From positions 61,447 through 125,446 of IMG/VR virus record IMGVR_UViG_3300025073_000028: 64,000 nucleotides of DNA; one strand, 5' to 3'. Shown here in pieces: positions 50,606 to 59,534 of the stretch. How positions within the stretch are numbered: the stretch's first letter is position 1; each line of letters opens with the position of its first letter. The notes beneath the pieces are model-generated. The model was given only the letters and a program-made list of their open reading frames with translations, ran no database searches and had not been told where the DNA came from. This DNA comes from a virus. The translations under genes were made by a program, and so were the position numbers.

Positions 50606-50857
50606 ATGTGCTCTAAAGCCAAATTCGAAATAGATAGAGTAGAAGACTTTATAATGATCGTCAAACATTTAGGCGGTCAAGTAATTAAAGACGAAGCTTA
50701 TGATAAAATCTCAGATTTTGGATGTTGTCTTTGTTCTTTGGATATAGATAAAATGCTTGATAGCATACCAGGCATTAAATGGAGAAAAAATGAGATGAGA
50801 GAATATTATTTTTTTAGAGTGCTAGAAACTCCTCAAGAATCGCAATCGCAATCTTGA
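50606..50857 (+). CDS. hypothetical cysteine-containing protein
   Basis: The 83-residue protein is the last + strand gene of the block. It has GCCLCSLD in the middle and ends Gln/Ser-rich. AGAGGAC precedes the ATG. It overlaps the convergent tiny gene on the other strand by 25 bases. Confidence 0.55.
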   Translation: MCSKAKFEIDRVEDFIMIVKHLGGQVIKDEAYDKISDFGCCLCSLDIDKMLDSIPGIKWRKNEMREYYFFRVLETPQESQSQS

Positions 50858-50901
50858 CAATCCTTCTTCTTCTTCCCACACTTCTTTTTCTTATCTGCCA
50901 T
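50833..50901 (-). CDS. 22-residue lysine- and cysteine-rich peptide
   Basis: This minus-strand frame from the ATG at 50901 encodes MADKKKKCGKKKK followed by DCQDCDCDS. A strong AAGGAG lies six bases before the ATG. Four cysteines and the basic half suggest a metal-binding or nucleic-acid-binding peptide. The real gene status rests on the ribosome binding site. Confidence 0.5.
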   Translation of the reverse strand: MADKKKKCGKKKKDCQDCDCDS

Positions 50902-50915
50902 AAAAAACTCCTTAT

Positions 50916-51252
50916 TTATTCTTGTTCTTTCCAGCTTTTTATTAGTTCATTAGTTATAACGCCAAAACTAATAAGTTCAATCTCGTCACCATTATCATCC
51001 ACATTTACGTTCCTATAAAAAGCTCCCCAATGAGGATGCTCATCAGGACCATCAAATAATCCATTCAATAATCCTAGAAGACCCATTGAATAGGTCTCGT
51101 CGCTCATCTTTCTACACTGTACTGTTGGATGACCAGCCATGGATTTATTGCATGGTACCCTATAAAAAAAATAATTTCTGTATTGCTTCTTTGTCTAGCG
51201 CTAAAAGTTCATTCAAAAATTGTACAAACTGTTCTTTTGTAACTGTTTTCAT
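50916..51252 (-). pseudogene. small conserved-looking phage protein, frameshifted at an A8 run
   Basis: From ATG 51252 (behind GAGGT) the frame reads MKTVTKEQFVQFLNELLALDKEAIQKL then stops at 51160. A shift at the run of eight A (T on the coding strand, 51164-51171) joins it to YRVPCNKSMAGHPTVQC and GLLGLLNGLFD, ending at 50916. The joined protein would be about 111 residues and reads as a coherent domain. Either a one-base insertion, a sequencing error or programmed slippage explains it. Shorter starts at 51140 or 51107 are possible for the second part. Confidence 0.55.
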
Positions 51253-51258
51253 TATACC

Positions 51259-52560
51259 TCATAAAATTTTAGAAGCTAAAGTCGCCAAATCTGATCTCTC
51301 TCCTTTTGTTAAAGCAAGATGACCAGCAATAGCATATCCCTTAAATTTCTCTGCCACATAAGACAGTCCATTAGAGAACATATCTACATGAGGGTTATCT
51401 ATTTGTTTAATATCTCCAGTGAGGACTATTTTAGTTCCTTCTCCTACACGAGTGATAATTGTTTTTATTTCGTGTCGTGTTGTATTTTGTGCTTCATCTA
51501 TAATAAAAAATTGTTGTGGAATAGAACGTCCTCTAATATATGTAATAGGTTCGACCTCTATTAACTCTTCTACTATTCTCTCTTTAGATTGACCTTTGTG
51601 ATTTTTCTTTGGTTGATTAAACGAGTTAAGTAGTTCAATATTATCATAAATTGGTTGCATCCAAGGGTCTAATTTTTCAGAAGCCGGACCAGGGAGGAAA
51701 CCGATGTCTTTTCCTAATGGGAATATAGGACGGCTAATTAAAACCTTTCTATATTCATGATCTTCGAGTGTTTGCTGAAGAGCAGCAGCACAGGCAAGAA
51801 TTGTTTTACCCGTACCACTCTCTCCGGTTAAAGTTACTAATTTAATTGCTGGGTCAAATAAAAGATCTAAAGCAAAACTCTGCTCTAGATTTTTAGATAC
51901 AAGACCATAGGCTTTTTTATTCTTTGTCGTAACAGGAACTAACCCTCCCCGACTCTCAACAAAACGAGCTAAGGCTTGACTTTTATCATCTTCAGATTTT
52001 AATAAAACACACTCATTAGGGAAGAAAACTTTTTCTTTTACCTTTACAATCCTTTTATCATAAAGTCTGTCAATGATTTCTGTTTTAACAGTTACAGTTC
52101 TCCAGCCGGAATATAGACCTTCAGTCTTTATAGAAAACTTATCTAGACTTCTAAACTTAACTCCATAAGCTCTGGCTCTAAGTCTTACTGCAATATCTTC
52201 AGAGAAGACAACAACTGTGTCTTTTAAATTATTCGTTGCATAATCTGCTGCAATCATGACAATGGCATCGTCGGCAAAAAGTGGATTAAGTCTGCTATTT
52301 AATTCGCAAGGATAAAGAGTCTGCGCGTCTTTAAATTCGATTTTTTTGCCTTTGGCATTAAGAACTTCAGGCGCACTTATTAATTTATTTAAAACCCGAG
52401 AAGTTTCGCGAGCGGAAATTCCAATATCTGATTGTTCTTTTTTCTTCTTGTCTATTTCCATTATGACAGCAAGAGGAACGACAATGAGATCATCATCTAA
52501 TTTATTTACAATATAAGGATCGGCAAGAAGGACATTTGTGTCAACAATACAGATATTCAT
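51259..52560 (-). CDS. phoH: PhoH family ATPase with N-terminal PIN domain
   Basis: The 433-residue protein has an N-terminal PIN domain (VDTNVLLADPYI, with later acidic residues to residue 140) and a C-terminal PhoH ATPase with Walker A GESGTGKT near 244-251 and FFIIDEAQN near 350. PIN-PhoH (PhoH2) proteins are RNA helicases and ribonucleases. They are frequent in phages. AGGAG lies before the ATG. Confidence 0.93.
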   Translation of the reverse strand: MNICIVDTNVLLADPYIVNKLDDDLIVVPLAVIMEIDKKKKEQSDIGISARETSRVLNKLISAPEVLNAKGKKIEFKDAQTLYPCELNSRLNPLFADDAIVMIAADYATNNLKDTVVVFSEDIAVRLRARAYGVKFRSLDKFSIKTEGLYSGWRTVTVKTEIIDRLYDKRIVKVKEKVFFPNECVLLKSEDDKSQALARFVESRGGLVPVTTKNKKAYGLVSKNLEQSFALDLLFDPAIKLVTLTGESGTGKTILACAAALQQTLEDHEYRKVLISRPIFPLGKDIGFLPGPASEKLDPWMQPIYDNIELLNSFNQPKKNHKGQSKERIVEELIEVEPITYIRGRSIPQQFFIIDEAQNTTRHEIKTIITRVGEGTKIVLTGDIKQIDNPHVDMFSNGLSYVAEKFKGYAIAGHLALTKGERSDLATLASKIL

Positions 52561-52591
52561 GTTTTTCTCCTACTCAATTTACGGGCAGTGG

Positions 52592-52915
52592 TTAATCAAA
52601 TTTACCTTCCGAAACAAGAGCTGCTATGGCTTGCAGATCCTCCTTTTTAAGAAGCAAAAAATCGCCCTGTTTGCCAAGCTCGTGAATGGCAACCAAAGGA
52701 ATTTTCTTTTCTTTATTAGCTTTTATAAGTGTGTCGCGCCAAAGCGTAAGTAGGGAAAAACTCTTACGACTCTTACACTCTATATAGAGAGTAGGATGTG
52801 TGCTATCTGACGATGATCTATCCGGTCTGTTCAATGACCCCGATCCTATATTACGTTCCCCACCAAAAAACCGAGCTATTCTCCTTTCCATTGCTTTCCA
52901 AGTTGACCTATGCAT
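52592..52915 (-). CDS. PD-(D/E)XK-like nuclease, Holliday junction resolvase type candidate
   Basis: The 107-residue protein has an N-terminal Glu-containing helix (AMERRIARFFGGERN), a DRSSSD loop and the YIECKSRKS strand matching the E-x-K end of PD-(D/E)XK nucleases. The helix after it carries LTLWRDTLIKANKE. The size and arrangement fit phage resolvase-like nucleases. The substrate is inferred. Confidence 0.6.
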   Translation of the reverse strand: MHRSTWKAMERRIARFFGGERNIGSGSLNRPDRSSSDSTHPTLYIECKSRKSFSLLTLWRDTLIKANKEKKIPLVAIHELGKQGDFLLLKKEDLQAIAALVSEGKFD

Positions 52916-52916
52916 T

Positions 52917-53069
52917 TTAGCAATTAAAGAAGATAGAATTATCGGCCTCTAATATATATTCTAACATATCCTCATCTTCGTCGTAGAGAGTTTCCACGAA
53001 AACCTGTGAAGCGTTTGAATTAGTTACTGCATTTTTAAGATCGTCTTCGCTAATATATAAATTATCCAT
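52917..53069 (-). CDS. small acidic protein
   Basis: The 50-residue protein begins MDNLYISEDDLKNAV, with the ATG at 53069 behind GGAGG. It is strongly acidic (YDEDEDMLEYILEADNS). It overlaps the amidase stop by eight bases. The function is unknown. Confidence 0.55.
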   Translation of the reverse strand: MDNLYISEDDLKNAVTNSNASQVFVETLYDEDEDMLEYILEADNSIFFNC

Positions 53070-53664
53070 TTTTTCCTCCAAATAAAATTTCATATCGTAA
53101 CATAACTTCATACCGTAGTAAATCCAGGTCTATAAGATTTCCTGGACATTCTTTCAACACCGTTGGACCCTTCTCAGTTGTCATATCTAAGTATTTTCCA
53201 ACTTCTCTATGACCCATAACCGATGTGTTTGGACTAAGTTTTGTGCTATCTAAGTTTAGTTTAAATTTAAATAATAATTCAGCAATTAAATCTATTACTC
53301 GTAGCATCATAGTGTAAGGAGGCGAATATCTACTATTTGTAGCTCTATATAACATAGCTAATCCTATTGAAGACATATTAATCCCTTTAGCGTGCCATGT
53401 TAGTTTTTTCTCATCCAAGAGCCACCATACTTGAGATTCACCTATTGCGTAATGATATGGTATTGATGGTAGTGGTTTTGTACTTATGTGATTATTTGGT
53501 CGTCTGTAATTTTTGTTTATATTGGCTATAACATCCCATTCTTTTTGATTGATTCCTGGTTGTACATCAGTACAATGTAAAACAATGTGTTTGATTGGGG
53601 CTGTTTTATTTGGCCAAGTCTCTCCTTCGGGTAGGATCCATTTATCAGTTTTAACCTGCCCCAT
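53062..53664 (-). CDS. N-acetylmuramoyl-L-alanine amidase (Amidase_2 endolysin)
   Basis: The 200-residue protein has zinc ligands expected of Amidase_2: HCTD (His30), TWHAKG, GHREVG and KECPG. There is no signal peptide, so a holin would be needed for export. It cleaves the amide bond between N-acetylmuramic acid and the peptide. The three small membrane proteins at 59065-59534 are candidates for that role. Confidence 0.85.
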   Translation of the reverse strand: MGQVKTDKWILPEGETWPNKTAPIKHIVLHCTDVQPGINQKEWDVIANINKNYRRPNNHISTKPLPSIPYHYAIGESQVWWLLDEKKLTWHAKGINMSSIGLAMLYRATNSRYSPPYTMMLRVIDLIAELLFKFKLNLDSTKLSPNTSVMGHREVGKYLDMTTEKGPTVLKECPGNLIDLDLLRYEVMLRYEILFGGKNG

Positions 53665-54037
53665 TTACTACCTCATCTAAGATAAAGTCTATAATTTCGT
53701 CTTCGGTTTTTAATCGTTCTAAATAACTTATTCTTATAAGTTGCCAACCTGCTTCATGACAATAAAAGTTTTTATAGTCATCTCTTCGTACTTGAGAAAC
53801 AAATTTATCTTCGGCTTCTCCTTCTGATATACCTCCATATCTTGTAGGTTTAGAATGATGTTCTCCATCTACTTCAATTGCTATTCCCCAAGATAGAATG
53901 GCCCAGTCAACTTTTTCTTTCTTAGATTTCCAATCGGGATTAATACTATTTAAAGGATATTCAGCTTTAATTTTATGAAACTTAAAGTAAGCAGATTCTT
54001 TAATAGCTTTTCCAACTAGATCATTTAAAACGCTCAT
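53651..54037 (-). CDS. endonuclease-like protein, DUF559/Vsr-type fold
   Basis: The 128-residue product starts at 54037 (ATGA overlap). It has KVDWAILSWGIAIEVDGEHHSKP, matching the D...E-x-D/E-x-x-H core, then DDYKNFYCHEAGWQLIRISYLE, as in DUF559/very-short-patch-repair-like endonucleases. The longer frame (54073) is less likely. The substrate is unknown. Confidence 0.6.
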   Translation of the reverse strand: MSVLNDLVGKAIKESAYFKFHKIKAEYPLNSINPDWKSKKEKVDWAILSWGIAIEVDGEHHSKPTRYGGISEGEAEDKFVSQVRRDDYKNFYCHEAGWQLIRISYLERLKTEDEIIDFILDEVVNGAG

Positions 54038-54225
54038 TTTACGTATCCAGCTAGTCCTCCACAAGATGAGCAAAGAATCCTGCCTCGATCGTTTCCTACT
54101 TCAATATCGGTATCACAGTAGGGACAAACAAGAAAAATAGGATCTCTATTGCTCTTCTTTTTCTTTTCTTCCTTAATAGTTTCTCCTATTTCTTTGTCTT
54201 CATATATAATAATTGTTTTATCCAT
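54034..54225 (-). CDS. small zinc-ribbon protein
   Basis: The 63-residue protein has CPYCDTDIEVG and ILCSSCGG, two C-x2-C pairs 15 residues apart, as in zinc ribbons of transcription or replication factors. The N-terminal half is charged (KEEKKKKSNRD). The function is not shown. Confidence 0.65.
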   Translation of the reverse strand: MDKTIIIYEDKEIGETIKEEKKKKSNRDPIFLVCPYCDTDIEVGNDRGRILCSSCGGLAGYVK

Positions 54226-54231
54226 AATTCC

Positions 54232-54900
54232 TCACAAAAAACAAATATCTTTGTGCAAGCAATCCTTGCATCTTTCTAATACCGGGTAACGTGTTTTATT
54301 TCGTATACGATTGATTATTTCAACTAGTAATTCTTCTGTTCTATGTAAAAAAGCATCGTTAGTCTCTAACGTAAAATTACGTACTATATTTCTTGGAGTA
54401 ACATACCAATTTGTTATATGTGCGTAAACTTTAAATTGTTGATAAATTGCTAACCCTAAAGTACGGTAATATAAATCTTTGTTAAATAAAGCTAATGAAT
54501 CTAATTTTTGATTAAATGTATGTACAATTAATGTTTTATCAAAAAAAACTAAAGGCGCAATAAAATAATCAGCTAATACAGTATCTAATAAAAATGGAAC
54601 GTATATATTAAGTAATTCACCTTCATAATTTTTATACCATTTAAACCATTGTAAAACTATAGAATACCATTGATTAGATAATGTCATTGACGTTTCGTTT
54701 AATTCCTTGTTACTCCAAAAATATTTATTGAATAATTTTGTGAATTCATTTTGAGTTAGACAAGTTTTTTGTTCTTTTTCTTGTCTAAAAGTCCTTACGG
54801 CCATATCTTCTAGAATTGTTACGTCTACTTGACGTTTAACTTTTCCAAAATTTAAAGTATAAGGACAATATAAAAAACTATAAATATCTTCGTAGGTCAT
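54232..54900 (-). CDS. Cas4/PD-(D/E)XK-like protein with Fe-S-type cysteines
   Basis: The 222-residue protein has the outer cysteine plan of Cas4-type exonucleases: an N-terminal FLYCPYTLNFGK and C-terminal CKDCLHKDIC. The middle lacks an evident nuclease D-E-K motif, so it may be an inactive or diverged member. It is coupled to the primase-helicase gene (ATGA). Confidence 0.5.
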   Translation of the reverse strand: MTYEDIYSFLYCPYTLNFGKVKRQVDVTILEDMAVRTFRQEKEQKTCLTQNEFTKLFNKYFWSNKELNETSMTLSNQWYSIVLQWFKWYKNYEGELLNIYVPFLLDTVLADYFIAPLVFFDKTLIVHTFNQKLDSLALFNKDLYYRTLGLAIYQQFKVYAHITNWYVTPRNIVRNFTLETNDAFLHRTEELLVEIINRIRNKTRYPVLERCKDCLHKDICFL

Positions 54901-57515
54901 TGAACAATCTCTTTAGCCCACTTCTTCTTATGTTCACTTAATAGACCTTCAGTATTCCATAGATATTTAGCTTGCATTGTCTTATCATCGTTAAGGTCTT
55001 GTACTATCTCACCTTGATGTTCGGTAATAATCTGTTTATATTCTTCACTTGTAATACCTTCAAGTCGTCCTAAATCAGGGTACATCTTCATATAGAATAC
55101 TTCATTTTTGACACTGGTAATTTTATTTTTACCAATAATCAATTCTACAATAGGCATTTTCTCTATATTGTTCATTAGAGATCTCATCCAAGGTTTCCCT
55201 TCGTGGTATGCATCACATAGATCACCTTCTCCACATTGTATGAATCCATTCAATTTGTTATAGATATGGATAATCATACTAGCTGCATATTCCAATGAGA
55301 CACTCCATGCGATCTTACGATTATTTGGTCTTTCTTTAGGATCAAGTTTGGTATATTCTACGCTTGCGAAAGCAATAAGCTTTAGCCGTTTGACTAAAGT
55401 TCGATATTGTTTGGCTAATTTTTTGACTCGGACGGGTTCATCTTCTGCGTCTCCGTCTAATAAATCATGGAAGTTATCTAACACCCATACTATCTTTTTA
55501 GTAGGATTTTTCTTGCGAAGCATAGTTAAGAAAGTAATGGCAGTTTTAAAATCTGGACATTTACCTAATCCAGCTTCATTTCCGGTGGCATCAACCACAA
55601 GTAATTTACGACCTCTAATTAACTCCATATATTCATTGTATGCTTTATCTCTGATAGCTAATAGCTGGTCATTTCCTTCTCTCTCTAGTAATTCGGGTTG
55701 CGTATAATAACTAGGATTTCTTAACTTATTAATAGAAATGTATGCGGGTGTATCTCTATCTATATGATTTTGGGCTATACAAGCTAATACTTTACTTTCC
55801 CATTGAGACTTATTGTCGTCTAGTGTTTGTACAAATACAATTACATCTTCAGTGTGTTTAGCAATATTGTAAGCTAACTGAGAAAGCCATAAAGATTTAC
55901 CTGCATTAGCTCCGCCTCCAATAAAGAAAGCAACTGAATCGGACCAGTTTCCTTCTATACAACGAGATAGTTCAGTAAAGTTAGGACCAAGATTCAAGGC
56001 TTTAACTTGTGCTGGCCTTACTTCTTCTTCTAGTTTATTGTCTTGAACTGTCTTTAAACACACGTCAAAAAGATCTGTGGTTTTAAAATTCTCGGTTAAA
56101 CTACCAACTCGTTCTATACCTTGAGAAAGAATGAGTTCAATTTGCCCTGGATTTCTTTTTATTTCTGACGAAATCCAAGTTCCGACATTTTTAAATTCAT
56201 TGATTTTAACTTCTTCACTACTATCTTCCATTCTTGAAACTTCTGCTAAGATAGCTTCTTGGGAATATCCAGTATGAGTAGCTAAGTCACGTATCATGTC
56301 TTCTCTTTTAATATGAGAAGACTCTGTAATAATCAAAGGAATCATTTCGACGACAATCTTATTAGGATCTTCGCGGTCTTCATACCTACGAAGTTTCCAT
56401 TCAAATGGAGTAAATACTGGTAACTTTAAAAATTCTTCTGGCCCAAATTCTCTGATATAATCATCGGGATCTTTCTTATCTGGAATTGTAATAATTCCAA
56501 TCTCAAAATTTCTATATTGAGAAAATTTTTCTTGAATGATTTTTTCCATACGCTTTTGTCCAGGTTCATCTCCATCAAGCATAAGACAAATTTCGCGTAT
56601 CTTTAATTGGTTGAGTAGATCTATGTGGTCATCTGTAAAAGCAGTCCCACCACAAGCGGCTACATTATTTATTCCATGAGCAACTAAAGTAATAGCATCA
56701 CTATATCCTTCTACTATATAGAGAGGTGGTTGCCATTTTTTTGCTCTATGTAACATATAAAGTCGTTTTGACTTTTGATATATATTGCACTTAGGACCAG
56801 TTCCGGTTTTAGAATTAATATATTTTTTAGGTGCTTCGCCTCTTCTATTATTTTCAAAGTCTTTGCTTTCTTGTTCATACATAAGATTACGAGCAGCAAA
56901 CCCAACTGGTTTACCATACTCGTCAGAAACAGTAAAAAGTAAATTATTTTCATTGAAGATATCTTGTCTATCTAAGTCTATATCGTCTAAAAAGCGCGCC
57001 TCAAAATCTAAACTTTTAAGATGCTGTCTAAAACTTCTATAGTCTGGGACAGAACCAATATATTCTTCTTTAACTAAATCTAAAGGCCAACCTCTACGTT
57101 CAATTTCAGCCATGGCCAAAGGAGTAATATTAGAAGCGATATATTCTGCAGCAGCTTTATATGCCGCATAAGTTTTGATCCGATATTTTTCTTCGTCGGT
57201 TGCTTCAGTATATTCAACTGATAAACCAAACTTTGCAGCTAAAGTAGGGACAGTTATTTTAACAAAATCATCCCCTTCTTCTGGCAAATCTTCTAACCAA
57301 TGTGCAGCACGAAATATATCAAAACTATTTAAACAGGAAAAGCAATGTCCTATCAATGGGTTAGATGGAACTATACTACAAGAAGGAACAGTTTCTTCAT
57401 GCTCAGGGTTTATACAAAAAAAATGCCGCGACGTATCTATGTCGTGCATTTGTAAATATTCTTTTAAACGCAGTTTTAAATTTTGGATTAATTCATCTAA
57501 ATTATTTATACGCAT
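54897..57515 (-). CDS. fused DnaG-type primase and DnaB-type helicase
   Basis: The 872-residue protein carries an N-terminal CHC2 zinc finger (FFCINPEHE with CFSC), a Toprim domain with YIVEGYSDA near 266 and LMLDGDEPG near 310, then a DnaB-type RecA-like motor with GGGANAGKS near 532-540 and WVLDNFHDL. The architecture is like T7 gp4: one protein primes and unwinds. It is the likely partner of the DnaE polymerase at 32304. AAGGT precedes the ATG. Confidence 0.92.
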   Translation of the reverse strand: MRINNLDELIQNLKLRLKEYLQMHDIDTSRHFFCINPEHEETVPSCSIVPSNPLIGHCFSCLNSFDIFRAAHWLEDLPEEGDDFVKITVPTLAAKFGLSVEYTEATDEEKYRIKTYAAYKAAAEYIASNITPLAMAEIERRGWPLDLVKEEYIGSVPDYRSFRQHLKSLDFEARFLDDIDLDRQDIFNENNLLFTVSDEYGKPVGFAARNLMYEQESKDFENNRRGEAPKKYINSKTGTGPKCNIYQKSKRLYMLHRAKKWQPPLYIVEGYSDAITLVAHGINNVAACGGTAFTDDHIDLLNQLKIREICLMLDGDEPGQKRMEKIIQEKFSQYRNFEIGIITIPDKKDPDDYIREFGPEEFLKLPVFTPFEWKLRRYEDREDPNKIVVEMIPLIITESSHIKREDMIRDLATHTGYSQEAILAEVSRMEDSSEEVKINEFKNVGTWISSEIKRNPGQIELILSQGIERVGSLTENFKTTDLFDVCLKTVQDNKLEEEVRPAQVKALNLGPNFTELSRCIEGNWSDSVAFFIGGGANAGKSLWLSQLAYNIAKHTEDVIVFVQTLDDNKSQWESKVLACIAQNHIDRDTPAYISINKLRNPSYYTQPELLEREGNDQLLAIRDKAYNEYMELIRGRKLLVVDATGNEAGLGKCPDFKTAITFLTMLRKKNPTKKIVWVLDNFHDLLDGDAEDEPVRVKKLAKQYRTLVKRLKLIAFASVEYTKLDPKERPNNRKIAWSVSLEYAASMIIHIYNKLNGFIQCGEGDLCDAYHEGKPWMRSLMNNIEKMPIVELIIGKNKITSVKNEVFYMKMYPDLGRLEGITSEEYKQIITEHQGEIVQDLNDDKTMQAKYLWNTEGLLSEHKKKWAKEIVQ

Positions 57516-57541
57516 AGTACCTTAAAATCAATTCTCCCAGA

Positions 57542-58510
57542 TTAGTTTTGTCTAGCTGCCCAAGGTGTACAAATTTGTTTGAAATCGCAGTAGCAACATT
57601 GCCATGATCCTCCACATTTTTCTGTATTAAGCTCATTAGGACTTCGTTGCCATTCTGCATAAGTAGTTTTAGAAATTTCTCCACTTTCTGCAGCAGTAGT
57701 AATTTCAGCGTTAGTTAGAAATCTCCTAAATTCACGGTTTGGGATTTCGTTCCTATTTATTTTGCCTTGGATAAAAACATAACGTTCGTATAGTCCTTCT
57801 ATAGTAAAGTCGTCTCTTAGGACTCTATGATAATTTCCGTCTTCACACAAACAAGATACTTTTGCGTGATGAACTCCATTGGCTCCTTCTACAATTTCTA
57901 CATCAAATTCTTTGTCATCTTGTGTGTCACGCGAAGAATAAATTAATTTACCTCCGGTTAAAAAGAAACCATTATTTTCTTCTGCTCTAGTTTCATTAAA
58001 AGAAGAAATATAAACTAATAATTGTAAAAGATGATTATCCTTTGGTTTACCAGGTTCAAAATAACGTCCATTTCCTCTACCTCTCCAACCTCCCATAATT
58101 TCACGTTCTGCGTTATACCCCCAGAAACTTTTTACTTCTACGGCAATATAATCAGTTCCATGTTTTACTAAGCAATCCATTTCTCCAGAAATATTATATT
58201 CTTGGTTTCTATACCTCATATTAGATCCGACATATAATCCAGTGTCGCGAATTCTATTCCGAATTGCCTCTTCTACATAGTTGCCCAATTCAGCGCGTTT
58301 TAAGGCCTTTAGAGACATAGGATTGGTAACCCCTTCCCCTTTGATGCGGTAGTAAATAGAACGCGCGCAATGGCCCAGAACGTTACCATGGATGTCTATA
58401 ACTGATGCTTCTGTGGGTCTTAACCAATCTGAACGATATGGTAAAGTCACTTTGCTGGTTACAGCTTGGTTCATTCGACCTAATAAATTAATATCACGTA
58501 ATTCGCCCAT
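57542..58510 (-). CDS. PD-(D/E)XK nuclease, Cas4-like with four C-terminal cysteines
   Basis: The 322-residue protein has GEMDCLVKHGTDYIAVEVKSF, the D...E-x-K catalytic core, and a C-terminal KCGGSWQCCYCDFKQIC, the cysteine cluster of Cas4/AddB-like Fe-S nucleases. An N-terminal HCARSIYY supplies the fourth ligand. The ATG at 58510 follows GGAG; a TTG 12 bases upstream is in frame. It is probably a 5-prime exonuclease for recombination or DNA processing. Confidence 0.8.
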   Translation of the reverse strand: MGELRDINLLGRMNQAVTSKVTLPYRSDWLRPTEASVIDIHGNVLGHCARSIYYRIKGEGVTNPMSLKALKRAELGNYVEEAIRNRIRDTGLYVGSNMRYRNQEYNISGEMDCLVKHGTDYIAVEVKSFWGYNAEREIMGGWRGRGNGRYFEPGKPKDNHLLQLLVYISSFNETRAEENNGFFLTGGKLIYSSRDTQDDKEFDVEIVEGANGVHHAKVSCLCEDGNYHRVLRDDFTIEGLYERYVFIQGKINRNEIPNREFRRFLTNAEITTAAESGEISKTTYAEWQRSPNELNTEKCGGSWQCCYCDFKQICTPWAARQN

Positions 58511-58579
58511 GAAATACTCCAAATAAAACTATATTAAAATTTATTGTAACTTAGAAACTAATTAGACAGAAGGGTTTCG

Positions 58580-59068
58580 TTAACTAATCACTGTAGTAGT
58601 GTTTAAGTAACGATTGAGACGGGTAAGTTGTTCTTCTATATCAAGTAGACGAGTCTCTACTGTAGAACAACGATTGGATACAATGTCAATAGCAGAACTT
58701 ACAGGAACAACTTTAGCAAATTTATAATTTGCAGCATTAATCAAAGTATTAACCGCGATTTCTAAATCATCTATACGGTCAAGAATTTCATAAGTTTCAG
58801 TTGCTCCACCCAATACAACTAACAATCCTTCAAAAGCAGAAGTGAAAGTAATTCTAATCTTAGGAGTAGTATCCGAAGAGCGCCATACTACAATATCTCC
58901 TATCCTAGCATCATCGTCTTTAACTTTTAAATAATCAGTTCCATCTTCTTCTAGGATATTAAAATTGCAATAACGACCATCAACTAATATGTCATATGCG
59001 ACTGTAGAAGCTCCGGCTACAGATAAAACAACTTGTTGGACTATAATGGTCTCTGTAACTTCGCTCAT
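58580..59068 (-). CDS. hypothetical protein, structural candidate
   Basis: The 162-residue protein has a beta-rich first part (VVLSVAGASTVAYDILVDGRYCNFNILEE) and a C-terminal coiled coil (TVETRLLDIEEQLTRLNRYL). This looks like a trimerising tail or whisker component. The family is unknown. The start overlaps the next gene (ATGA). Confidence 0.55.
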   Translation of the reverse strand: MSEVTETIIVQQVVLSVAGASTVAYDILVDGRYCNFNILEEDGTDYLKVKDDDARIGDIVVWRSSDTTPKIRITFTSAFEGLLVVLGGATETYEILDRIDDLEIAVNTLINAANYKFAKVVPVSSAIDIVSNRCSTVETRLLDIEEQLTRLNRYLNTTTVIS

Positions 59069-59310
59069 ATTTCTGGTCTCTCTATATTAGAACTTTTAAA
59101 TCCAAATGTAATATTGCGTCGAGTAAAATATAATCCAGCAATAGTGGCTAAAAATGTTGTGTCTGCGCTAGGAATAACTATGGTCATAGATCCTAGTAAA
59201 AAGCTGGAACCTCCAAATAAAACACATACTAGTGTAGCCATGAAAGCTACTAATAAGAGTGTTAAACTTACTGAGGGAGTATTATCTTTAGGATCAGTTA
59301 ACCATTTCAT
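59065..59310 (-). CDS. small membrane protein
   Basis: The 81-residue protein has two hydrophobic segments (residues 17-35 and 39-58). With the next gene upstream it may form a holin pair. The function is not shown. Confidence 0.55.
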   Translation of the reverse strand: MKWLTDPKDNTPSVSLTLLLVAFMATLVCVLFGGSSFLLGSMTIVIPSADTTFLATIAGLYFTRRNITFGFKSSNIERPEI

Positions 59311-59534
59311 TTTTCTAGCATTCGGTCTAGTTTATTTTCAATTCTATCTAGTCTTTTAATTGTGTCATTTTGTACAGTAATATTATACTTTTCGACTGCT
59401 TCAATTTGAAGATCTGTATAACTTCTAGCTTCTGTTAAAGCCCAGCCAGTCAAACCTAAAAGAGCACCTATGACTATAATAATTTGAACAATTAAACTAA
59501 TATTGTCTATAAAACCTTTAAATTGATTGGCCAT
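59307..59534 (-). CDS. small membrane protein with coiled-coil end, holin-like candidate
   Basis: The 75-residue protein has one membrane segment (about residues 12-32), then a short coiled coil with RIENKLDRMLEK at the end. The topology is like small class II/III holins. The start lies inside the end of the actin-like gene. Confidence 0.55.
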   Translation of the reverse strand: MANQFKGFIDNISLIVQIIIVIGALLGLTGWALTEARSYTDLQIEAVEKYNITVQNDTIKRLDRIENKLDRMLEK

